From Flavobacterium psychrophilum (GTDB taxonomy: Bacteria; Bacteroidota; Bacteroidia; Flavobacteriales; Flavobacteriaceae): a DNA stretch of 14,073 bases. Of this stretch, positions 1 through 7,511 are shown one piece after another. Both the position numbers and the translations under genes were made by a program. The DNA lies in the NCBI GenBank assembly GCA_945866505.1, contig CAMBHH010000085.1, forward strand, positions 1-14,073, in the 5' to 3' direction. A model generated the notes under the pieces. The model made no database searches. It was not told the DNA's origin and worked only from the letters and a program-made list of their open reading frames with translations. Every line of letters starts with the position of its first letter. Position 1 is the stretch's first letter.

Positions 1-2789
1 GAACCTATTCCTGCTGCAATACCGCTATAATTAACATTTAAAACGTTGCCATTCGCGCCTGTTTGAGTTACTGTTCTTACTCCTTCGGCTTGTCCAACAA
101 TTCTAACACCTGCGGGTACGGTCCAATAATAAGAATCACTTCCTACAAATTCAGGTACCCTATATGAAACTGTTGTTGTTGTTCCAACAAATGGACCAAC
201 CGCTAAAGTGGCTGCTGCAAATGTACCTGCTGTTGTTCCTGCTGTATTGCTGGTTATTGTTCCGACGGCTTCCGTTGGTAAAGCATTTACAATAATCGAT
301 ATTGCAACTCTTGGTCTGCTTTCGGCTGCGCCGATCATTTCAGTAGCATATAAAGTTTTTGTAGCCAACGCTGATGTACTTGCCAATGCAGTTCCTCCTG
401 TTAATGCTGAATAGAATTTTATACCCGTTGTACCAACTGCTGATGCAACTGTAGCACCTTTGCAAAATGATAAAGGGCTTGTTGGGATTTGCGAAACTGG
501 AAGTGTAGAAGTAGAACCAAAATAAACATTATCAACATAAACCGCCGCTGAACTGTCACCAGCTGGCATCATAATAATTTTGTTAATCGTATATCCAACG
601 TGTGAGCCAAGATCGACACTGTATTCTTGCCATCCAGTAGTTGAACCTGAAACATAAGTTACGTTCCCTCCAAATTTCCATCCGCCACCTGTGGTGTACT
701 CGAATTGAACCTGTCCAGGACCTGCATTGTTAGGATTGTAAATCGAGAAAAACAATTTGTTCCCACTTACTGGCGTGTAAGTTGGAAAGTATTGGATTTG
801 TTGCCAAGAACCTGTAGTTCCTGAAGCAGCACAATTTGCACTAGAATTTAGAAATGAAGAAACCGGATTGGCTACTTGTGCACCATTGCCTTGAAAAAAG
901 ACGCCTGAAGAAATTGTTTCATTGTAAACCACTGGTTGCTGAGGAAGTGTAGAAGTAGTCCCAAAATAAACATTATCAACATAAGCCGCAGATGAACTAC
1001 CGCCCGAAGCAAAAAGAATAATTTTGTTAATTGTATTACCTACGTGAGAATCTAGGTCGATACTGTATTCTGTCCAGCCAGTAAGTGAACCAGAAACATA
1101 TTCTACATTGCCACCCCATTTCCAGCCACCACCTGTTGTGTATTCGAACTGCACTTGTCCTGGTCCTGCATTGTTTGGGTTGTATACAGAAAAATACAAT
1201 TTAGAACCGCTTGCAGGTGAAAACGTAGGGAAATATTCAATTTTTTTCCATCCACCGGTACCTGATTTGGCACAATTGGCAGTTGAATTTACAAAATCTA
1301 AAACTGGATTGGCAACTTGTGCACCATCACCATCAATAAACATTCCTGAAGAAATGGTTTCATTATAAACTATTGGTTGTTGAGGAAGTGTAGAACTAGT
1401 CCCAAAATAAACATTATCAACATAAAGAGCAGATGAACTGCCACCCGAAGCGAAAATAATAATTTTATTTATTGTATTACCCACATGAGAATCTAGGTTG
1501 ATACTGTATTCTGCCCAGCCAGTAAGTGAACCAGAAACATATTCTACATTGCCACCCCATTTCCAGCCACCCCCTGTTGTGTACTCGAATTGCACTTGTC
1601 CTGGTCCTGCATTGTTTGGATTATATACAGAAAAATACAATTTCGAACCGCTTGCAGGTGAAAACGTAGGGAAATATTCAATTTTTTTCCATCCACCAGT
1701 ACCTGATTTAGCACAATTGGCGGTTGAATTTACAAAATCTAAAACTGGATTGGCAACTTGTGAACCATCACCATCAATAAACATTCCTGAAGCAATGGCT
1801 TCATTATAAACTACTGGTTGTTGAGCAAGCGTAGAAGTACTTCCAAAATAAATATTATCAACATAAACCGCCGATGAACTACCACCAGCTGGCATCATAA
1901 TAATTTTGGTTATGGTATTTCCAACATGTGAACTAAGATCGATGCTGTATTCTTGCCATCCTGTAACGGAACCCGAAACATAAGTTACATCTCCACCATA
2001 TTTCCATCCACCGCCAGTTGCGTACTCAAACTGTATTTGCCCTGAACCTGTATTACTTGGGTCGTAAACCGAAAAATATAATTTAGAGCTACTTAATGGC
2101 GCATATATTGGAAAATACTGTATTTGTTGCCAACCAGATCCTGTACCTGATTTGGCACAATTTGCCGTTGAATTTACAAAATCTGAAACTGGATTGGTAA
2201 CTTGCGAACCATTTCCTTGAAAAAATATACCAGAAGATATAGTTTCATTGTAAACTAATGGTTCTTGTGGCTGTAAAGATTGCGTTCCAAAATAGATATT
2301 GTCAATATAAACAGCTGAAGAACTTCCACCAGCAGGCATCATAATAATTTTGTTTATAGTATTACCAACGTGAGAGGTTAAGTCGATGCTGTATTCCTTC
2401 CATCCCGTTACAGAACCGGAAACATAAGCTACATTACCACCAAATTTCCATCCACCACCTGTTGTGTACTCGAATTGTATTTGTCCAGAACCTGCATTGT
2501 TGGGATCGTAAACCGAAAAATACAACCTACTTCCGCTTATTGCAGCATAAGTTGGAAAATATTGTATTTGTTGCCAAGAACCTGTAGTTCCTGAAGCAGC
2601 ACAATTGGCAGTTGAATTAACCGCATCCGAAACAGGATTGGCTACCTGTGAACCATTTCCTTGAAAGAAGATACCCGAAGAAGTGTCTTCCTTGTACACA
2701 TGAGTTTGTGCTTTTGTAGTAAAGCAAACTAAAAGTAGTGCTGCAATTACTGCGGTTACGAAATTCCGCACCGTTTGTTTTGTTTTCAT
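1..2789 (-). CDS. Secreted multi-domain protein: five tandem carbohydrate-binding-like modules, Ig-like and PKD-like domains (3' end outside window)
   Basis: An open frame runs from ATG at 2789 to the left edge without a stop: 929 full codons, C-terminus missing. Residues 1-28 form a Sec signal peptide (KQTVR basic region, hydrophobic VIAALLLVCF core, likely cleavage at TKA/Q). No lipobox is present, so it is probably secreted rather than lipid-anchored. Five modules of 147-148 residues start at residues 32, 180, 328, 475 and 622. Each ends in Y(I/V)DN(I/V)YFG, the last-strand signature common in beta-sandwich carbohydrate-binding modules, and each carries a single Cys in an N-x-x-ANC motif. 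Residues about 770-840 (SFCKGA, KFYSALTGGTALA) match flavobacterial Ig-like domains associated with CHU_C. Residues about 841-929 (YYWTVPAGV) look PKD-like. Such proteins usually end in a type IX secretion sorting domain, expected left of base 1. As last gene seen in the locus, it probably binds glycan. Ligand unknown; no catalytic domain is visible. Confidence 0.85.
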   Translation of the reverse strand, partial: MKTKQTVRNFVTAVIAALLLVCFTTKAQTHVYKEDTSSGIFFQGNGSQVANPVSDAVNSTANCAASGTTGSWQQIQYFPTYAAISGSRLYFSVYDPNNAGSGQIQFEYTTGGGWKFGGNVAYVSGSVTGWKEYSIDLTSHVGNTINKIIMMPAGGSSSAVYIDNIYFGTQSLQPQEPLVYNETISSGIFFQGNGSQVTNPVSDFVNSTANCAKSGTGSGWQQIQYFPIYAPLSSSKLYFSVYDPSNTGSGQIQFEYATGGGWKYGGDVTYVSGSVTGWQEYSIDLSSHVGNTITKIIMMPAGGSSSAVYVDNIYFGSTSTLAQQPVVYNEAIASGMFIDGDGSQVANPVLDFVNSTANCAKSGTGGWKKIEYFPTFSPASGSKLYFSVYNPNNAGPGQVQFEYTTGGGWKWGGNVEYVSGSLTGWAEYSINLDSHVGNTINKIIIFASGGSSSALYVDNVYFGTSSTLPQQPIVYNETISSGMFIDGDGAQVANPVLDFVNSTANCAKSGTGGWKKIEYFPTFSPASGSKLYFSVYNPNNAGPGQVQFEYTTGGGWKWGGNVEYVSGSLTGWTEYSIDLDSHVGNTINKIILFASGGSSSAAYVDNVYFGTTSTLPQQPVVYNETISSGVFFQGNGAQVANPVSSFLNSSANCAASGTTGSWQQIQYFPTYTPVSGNKLFFSIYNPNNAGPGQVQFEYTTGGGWKFGGNVTYVSGSTTGWQEYSVDLGSHVGYTINKIIMMPAGDSSAAVYVDNVYFGSTSTLPVSQIPTSPLSFCKGATVASAVGTTGIKFYSALTGGTALASTSALATKTLYATEMIGAAESRPRVAISIIVNALPTEAVGTITSNTAGTTAGTFAAATLAVGPFVGTTTTVSYRVPEFVGSDSYYWTVPAGVRIVGQAEGVRTVTQTGANGNVLNVNYSGIAAGIG
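483..2696 (-). repeat. Array of five in-frame tandem modules (441-444 bp period)
   Basis: Module boundaries, taken at the Tyr of the recurring Y-N-E-T/K-E-D motif, are 2696-2253, 2252-1809, 1808-1368, 1367-927 and 926-483. The first two periods are 444 bases, the next two 441. The one-residue difference lies in the G-T-x-G-S-W (148) versus G-T-G-G-W (147) loop. Modules 1, 2 and 5 share FFQGNG and MMPAGG; modules 3 and 4 share FIDGDG and FASGG. The aromatic after GGGWK varies: Phe in modules 1 and 5, Tyr in 2, Trp in 3 and 4. Linkers are Ser/Thr/Pro/Gln-rich (STSTLPQQP type). Confidence 0.95.
927..1808 (-). repeat. Near-identical adjacent module pair (modules 3 and 4)
   Basis: A hand alignment of the two translated 147-residue modules gives nine differences, about 94% identity. 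They differ much more from modules 1, 2 and 5. At DNA level long stretches are identical (for example around 1108-1260 versus 1549-1701). This points to a recent duplication or gene conversion and makes the stretch prone to recombination and assembly collapse. Confidence 0.9.
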
Positions 2790-2857
2790 AAATAAATAAG
2801 GGTTAGGGTTAAATAATAATCTCGTTTGAAATAATAGAATGAATAATTTTTTATTTG

Positions 2858-3712
2858 TCAATTTTTAACTTCTTTGATTGATACCTCATCAATGTAATAA
2901 GTTCCTGCAACAGTTGGCATAAACTTAAATTGTGTAAAGGCATTCATTGCGAGTCCCTCATTTGGATACGTTTTTGCAATATCTTGTGCAGGGATTTCAA
3001 TAAATTTTTGTTCCCATTTGTTGGTTATTTTTGGAACTGGACTCCACCAAGCATAGTTCTTAAAAACTTTTTGAGAATCACTTTGATTAGAAACTTCTGC
3101 CGCCATTAGCGAAGTCAATGTTTCACTTTTAATCCAAAAACTAAAAACATAAGCAGTATTGCTTTTTAGAACTGCATTATAAGGTTTTGTATTTCCTTTG
3201 GTGTATAATTGAATTTCAACACCGGGTTTTGTTATTTCAATTTTGGCACAACTTGAAGTACCGTTGGCGCCTTGACTCTTGTCGATTGAAAATTTTATAG
3301 CATCACTACCGTTTGAAACCCAGTATTTCCAAGCTTCAGTTGCATTTTCAGTGTCTTCAAAACCAAAAATACCTCTTGCATACAATTCATCTCCCACCTG
3401 AATTGCTATATCTTTGGTTTCAGTAAATCCCTGAGGATAAGTAGCTACAATATTGCAAGTAATTGGTCCTTCCTGAGAGAAACTCACTATCACCTCTTTT
3501 TCAGTAGAAGTTGAAGGATTTCCAGAAGGAAATGTCCAAACTCTAGAGGCAACACCAGTAGAGTAATCTGTAAAAACAATTGGTTGACCTTTTTCGGTTT
3601 TGTTGGTATTTACATCTGCATCAAAAACGTTTTCTTCAAACGGCTTTTCAGCAACACAACCAGCTAACAAAAAAGCGAGAACTGCAAAAACATGTAAATT
3701 TTTTGTTTTCAT
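2858..3712 (-). CDS. PKD-domain lipoprotein with C-terminal carbohydrate-binding-like domain, in SusE/F position
   Basis: A 284-residue lipoprotein: the signal peptide ends in the lipobox LLAGC with lipidated Cys19. Residues about 28-108 form a PKD-like beta-sandwich (KGQPIVFTDYSTG, then VWTFPSGNP, closing with TKDIAIQVGDE). Residues about 112-284 form a second beta-sandwich resembling CBM4/9-type galactose-binding-like domains (GFEDTENATEAWKYW at the start, AYVFSFWIKSE in the middle, TYYIDEVSIKE at the end). It starts 24 bases after the upstream enzyme gene stops, so it is almost surely co-transcribed. PULs usually have SusE/SusF-like surface glycan-binding lipoproteins here, so a glycan-binding role on the outer face of the outer membrane is inferred from position and fold. 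No catalytic residues are recognisable. The ligand cannot be read from sequence. Confidence 0.85.
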   Translation of the reverse strand: MKTKNLHVFAVLAFLLAGCVAEKPFEENVFDADVNTNKTEKGQPIVFTDYSTGVASRVWTFPSGNPSTSTEKEVIVSFSQEGPITCNIVATYPQGFTETKDIAIQVGDELYARGIFGFEDTENATEAWKYWVSNGSDAIKFSIDKSQGANGTSSCAKIEITKPGVEIQLYTKGNTKPYNAVLKSNTAYVFSFWIKSETLTSLMAAEVSNQSDSQKVFKNYAWWSPVPKITNKWEQKFIEIPAQDIAKTYPNEGLAMNAFTQFKFMPTVAGTYYIDEVSIKEVKN

Positions 3713-3736
3713 AATATCTAGTTTAAAGTTGAATTT

Positions 3737-5659
3737 TTAATTTTTAATTGAGGCTTTTAGTTTTGCAAGATTGGCACTTATTTCAACGTCTTTTAAATAG
3801 AGTTTACCAATACTGTTTTGCTGCGTCTGTTCTATAGCCATGGCTGTTGGTCCAATATTAATATCAAAGGGATTCCAATTAGGAACTGCTTTCTCCAAAC
3901 CAGCAGGAAGATCTTTAATTCGCACGGCATCGGGAAGCCCTAATAATGGATGGTAAAATCCTAGTTTTACATACTCCCGTAATGCAGTAATTGCTGTAGC
4001 TTTCTGAAATGGTAAAGCCAAAGCCGCTCCATAAGCTGCTGGAGAAATTTGAATAATTTCGCCAAATGGCGCACCAGTAGCGCCGGAACCTTGGTTGCTA
4101 ATGTATTTGTCCCATTTAATAAAACTGTTAGAATCCAATCCTGATACTGTGGAACAAGCCGTTAAGCCCATTATTGGAATTCCGAATTTGTATTTGGACA
4201 TAATTGCATCTTGCTGGTAAGCCAAAACGCTAGTAGATTTGTAAGGTTCTAGAGTACCAGTCCACAATTGGAGCCAATTGTAAGTAAACCCACAGCCAAA
4301 CCAGCTCACGAACTGTCCTTGTTTTTTTTCTCTGAATATCCTTGTGAGATCAAGTGAATTCACTTTGCCAGATGCCAAAGCTTCTAAATAAGTAAGTTCA
4401 GTTTCTTCGGAGTATGCATCGGCATAAGCACCCGGACTTTTTGCACCTGTTGTTGCTTTGAATCCTTTAATGATTCTGCCCAATTCATATTTATTGTTTG
4501 GATTATTGGCAATAACTTCTTGCCATTGTGGCCTATCTAATAATTCGTTACACATTGTAACTATTTCTGAATCTGCGCTGTATTTTTGACGCACCACACG
4601 AATTCCCGCAGCACATATTGCCCAGTCTATAGTACTAATGGCCGAAGCATCACTTGGATATTTCCCTGTACCATTCGTACTGTAATAATGTAAAGGAAAA
4701 CCAAATTTTCCTTCGGAACCATTGTCCCAATTTTGAGCTTGTTGCCATTTCAAAATAGATGCGATTCTTTGCCGTGCAGTACTTTCTGAAATCATACCTT
4801 CTTGAGCCGCTAAAATAAAAGCCGCATAAGCATAGCCAATTCCAGAAAGAGACACTTTGTTATCGTCTTCATAGTGCTCTAAAACTGTTCCTTGATTACC
4901 ATTAACAACGCGATATTGCCACAAAAAATAACGCAAACTAGAAAATTTAAGCCATTTCAAAAACGCAGTATCGTCTTTTGCGGGGCCAAAAGGTTTTGTA
5001 TCATTGTTGGTTAAATACACATCATCAATCGTAATCGTCCCCTTTTTAAGAGTTAAATTTTTTGTGCTTTTACCATCAATCTTAAATGAAATACGATGAA
5101 GATTTTGCGTATTAAAAACAAAACTAAACTCTTTCAAAGCGCCAATTTGAATCGAGAATATTTTACTTTCTATTAAAACAGCACTACTATTAAAAGCCTC
5201 AACCGTTAATTCTAATGGAGTATCGAGACTTCCTGCCCGAAAACTAATGTCTTTGGTATTAGTTAGTATTTCACTAGGAGCTGAAACTGGATTCGTGAGC
5301 TTACCAAAAATGGACATATCCAATGCTACATAATCATTGGTAGTAGAAAATCCATCGTAACTAATACTTAAATGAGCATCAACGCCTGTTCTTACTATTT
5401 TACTAGAAACACTAACTGATGCGCTTTTTCTAATCAACCATTCTGAATTCATTTCTGTAAAACCGTATTTACCCATATCGGCGGTATAAATAGGAATTCC
5501 AGGATACTTAAGCCCAGTTAAATTATCCATAGGTTCATCAGAGCCGGAACCGCCATTATCGTCCGACTGACTATTTTTTGAAGGATCGTTATTACAACTA
5601 ATAGCAAGTAGCAATACACTACAAAAAAGAAAATAGCTGAAAAATTTGAAATGAGTCAT
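3737..5659 (-). CDS. Surface lipoprotein glycoside hydrolase, putative glucoamylase family (PF10091, GH144-like)
   Basis: I place the start at ATG 5659 (640 residues) because it gives a clean lipoprotein signal with lipobox LLAISC (Cys22). An in-frame ATG at 5716 would add 19 residues ahead of the signal. After the Cys comes a linker rich in Ser, Asp and Gly. Residues about 45-217 look like a beta-sandwich (last strand TITIDDVYL). Residues about 230-621 match the PF10091 alpha/alpha-barrel type: FLKWLKFSSLRYFLWQY at the start, STIDWAICAAG (341-351), a Tyr-Ser-Glu-Glu segment followed by LTYLEALASG (416-431), FGIPIMGLTAC (492-502) and NIGPTAMAIEQ (601-611). Characterised relatives (GH144) hydrolyse beta-1,2-glucans. 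The family is also annotated loosely as glucoamylase, but starch activity is not expected. The gene sits directly after susD, so the enzyme probably trims the glycan at the surface before import. Family call good; substrate uncertain. Confidence 0.82.
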   Translation of the reverse strand: MTHFKFFSYFLFCSVLLLAISCNNDPSKNSQSDDNGGSGSDEPMDNLTGLKYPGIPIYTADMGKYGFTEMNSEWLIRKSASVSVSSKIVRTGVDAHLSISYDGFSTTNDYVALDMSIFGKLTNPVSAPSEILTNTKDISFRAGSLDTPLELTVEAFNSSAVLIESKIFSIQIGALKEFSFVFNTQNLHRISFKIDGKSTKNLTLKKGTITIDDVYLTNNDTKPFGPAKDDTAFLKWLKFSSLRYFLWQYRVVNGNQGTVLEHYEDDNKVSLSGIGYAYAAFILAAQEGMISESTARQRIASILKWQQAQNWDNGSEGKFGFPLHYYSTNGTGKYPSDASAISTIDWAICAAGIRVVRQKYSADSEIVTMCNELLDRPQWQEVIANNPNNKYELGRIIKGFKATTGAKSPGAYADAYSEETELTYLEALASGKVNSLDLTRIFREKKQGQFVSWFGCGFTYNWLQLWTGTLEPYKSTSVLAYQQDAIMSKYKFGIPIMGLTACSTVSGLDSNSFIKWDKYISNQGSGATGAPFGEIIQISPAAYGAALALPFQKATAITALREYVKLGFYHPLLGLPDAVRIKDLPAGLEKAVPNWNPFDINIGPTAMAIEQTQQNSIGKLYLKDVEISANLAKLKASIKN

Positions 5660-5749
5660 TGTTACTATTTTAAAAAAGGAATAATTTATGCTCCACCATT
5701 TTATGGATGCAACCATTCATTTTACGCTTCTTAAATTATGTTCAAAAAA

Positions 5750-7504
5750 TTAATAACCAGGGTTCTGAACTAAGGTGCTTTTTCTCAATTCTTCAATAGG
5801 AATTGGAAATAAAGATTGGTAAGTAGGGAAAGACCTTTTGCCTTTTGCACCATCAAAATAAAAATAACGATACGATTTTGAACCAGTACTTTGATTTTTA
5901 ATAACCTCTACGCCAACAATATCCTTGGCAAATTCTTTTTCAGCGTCTTTCCATCTTCGAGCATCGTACCATCGATTTCCTTCAAAAGCCAATTCTATTT
6001 TTCTTTCGTGTTTTATTTTTGCTAGCAGATCTCCACTTGAATTTATAGCCGGCATAGTTACACCAGTTCGACTTCTGATTCTATTTACGTAATCTACTGC
6101 GGTTCCAAGATTCCCTAAATGAAATTGAGCTTCGGCATAGGTCAAATAAAACTCTGATAAACGCATATAAATCCAAGGTTGCTTTCCGCCTATTGCCGTT
6201 GACTTTGTCGACCATTGCTCATCTAAAGATTTACGAATGCCATAGCCCAGTTGACTTCCGTTATTCGAATTATCAATACTAGTTCTACTGTCTTTGCCAC
6301 CAGCCCAAAACTCCAGTTTTCGGTCTTTAAAAGTAGCCTCATCATAGTAAACAGAATAGCCTAAACGTGGGTCTCTCTTGTCATAAGGTCTCAAAGGATT
6401 GTATTCAGCCGCAGTAACATTAGGATTCCTGATGGGTTGCAAATTTTTGCTGTCTGTTCCACCATAACCTATTACTGGAATTTTTCCAGTTGTTGTTTCA
6501 TATTCATCGATAAATTCTTGCCGTGGGTTTTCGCTCACCCAACCTCCATCACCGTTTGGGAATCTCCATTGGTCAATATTTTGACCCCCAGCATAATCTG
6601 GATGGTAATAATAATCTGATAAAATATCAATACTATTTAATGTTCCAAATTGAACTAAAAACTGTTTAAAAAAGATGACCTCTGGATCGTTTGCATTTAG
6701 AAACAAACCTTTGTAATCTGACGATAAAGTGTATTGGTTCAGTGCAAATAACTGTTCGCAAGCATCGGACACATTTTTCCATCTTGCGGCATCGTTTTGC
6801 GTATTAAATAATGGACTTGCATTGAACATCAGCGCTCTAATTTTTAATCCAATAGCTGCGCCTTTTGTTATTCTTCCGAAATTTTGCCCCATAGAATCGT
6901 CCCTGGTTGGCAAATCGGCAATGGCTAAGTCTAATTCTTTAGTGATAAATTGCACGCACTCATTAAAAGGGGTACGTTGCACATCAAAATTAGAATTCAA
7001 ATTGAAAGTCTTTTCGATTAATGGAACATCCCCATATCTAGAGATTAACTCGGTATAAAAAAAAGCTCTTAAAAATCGTATTTCGGCGGTTAGTGTTTTT
7101 ACTCTTTTATTTTCGACTTCACCACCCGAGAAACTACTGATTTTTTCTAGAAAAATATTTTCGTTTCGAATAGCAGTATAAGCTTCTAACCAAAATCCTC
7201 CCCAATAATAATTACTAAGGGAGCCAGAGGTCAATTCCCCTTGTGTATATTTGTCTAAATGATGTGCTTCATGCATATGATAGCTTTCATCTGTAATTCC
7301 TGTAAATCGCAAACCTCCAGCCCATTGCGTAAAACCGTGTGGCAATTCTCTGTATCGATCATTTACATACAACTCAATTAGGTTGATGTCTTTCCACACA
7401 CTGGCTTCAGATATTGATTCGGTAGGTTGTAAATCTAAATCTGCACACGAAAAAATGCCGAACAAAATAAATAAGCTGATATATAATTTTATTTTTTTCA
7501 TCAT
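5750..7504 (-). CDS. SusD/RagB-family outer-membrane glycan-binding lipoprotein
   Basis: 584 residues, normal for SusD-like proteins. The signal peptide has a LFGIFSC lipobox (Cys20), followed by ADLDLQPTESIS, the usual mature start of the family. The N-terminal helical TPR-type part includes EIRFLRAFFYTELISRYGDVPLI (about 143-165). The C-terminal RagB/SusD region includes RLSEFYLTYAEAQ, VNRIRSRTG and the ELAFEGNRWYDARRW segment, and the protein ends in the classic LVQNPGY. It caps the SusC barrel and captures oligosaccharide for import. It begins 7 bases after susC ends, consistent with the obligate SusC/SusD pair. No Shine-Dalgarno site is visible, which is normal for the phylum. Which sugar it binds cannot be read from the sequence. 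Confidence 0.97.
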   Translation of the reverse strand: MMKKIKLYISLFILFGIFSCADLDLQPTESISEASVWKDINLIELYVNDRYRELPHGFTQWAGGLRFTGITDESYHMHEAHHLDKYTQGELTSGSLSNYYWGGFWLEAYTAIRNENIFLEKISSFSGGEVENKRVKTLTAEIRFLRAFFYTELISRYGDVPLIEKTFNLNSNFDVQRTPFNECVQFITKELDLAIADLPTRDDSMGQNFGRITKGAAIGLKIRALMFNASPLFNTQNDAARWKNVSDACEQLFALNQYTLSSDYKGLFLNANDPEVIFFKQFLVQFGTLNSIDILSDYYYHPDYAGGQNIDQWRFPNGDGGWVSENPRQEFIDEYETTTGKIPVIGYGGTDSKNLQPIRNPNVTAAEYNPLRPYDKRDPRLGYSVYYDEATFKDRKLEFWAGGKDSRTSIDNSNNGSQLGYGIRKSLDEQWSTKSTAIGGKQPWIYMRLSEFYLTYAEAQFHLGNLGTAVDYVNRIRSRTGVTMPAINSSGDLLAKIKHERKIELAFEGNRWYDARRWKDAEKEFAKDIVGVEVIKNQSTGSKSYRYFYFDGAKGKRSFPTYQSLFPIPIEELRKSTLVQNPGY

Positions 7505-7511
7505 ATAATAA

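Noticed and set aside
1108..1809. Two similar plus-strand frames (1108-1368 and 1498-1809) with nearly the same translation
   Set aside because: They are antisense shadows of modules 3 and 4; their likeness only reflects the repeat in the real minus-strand gene.
2797..2812. GGGTTAGGGTTA, telomere-like hexamer repeat
   Set aside because: Only two copies, in the leader of the multi-module gene; more likely chance in a leader of simple composition.
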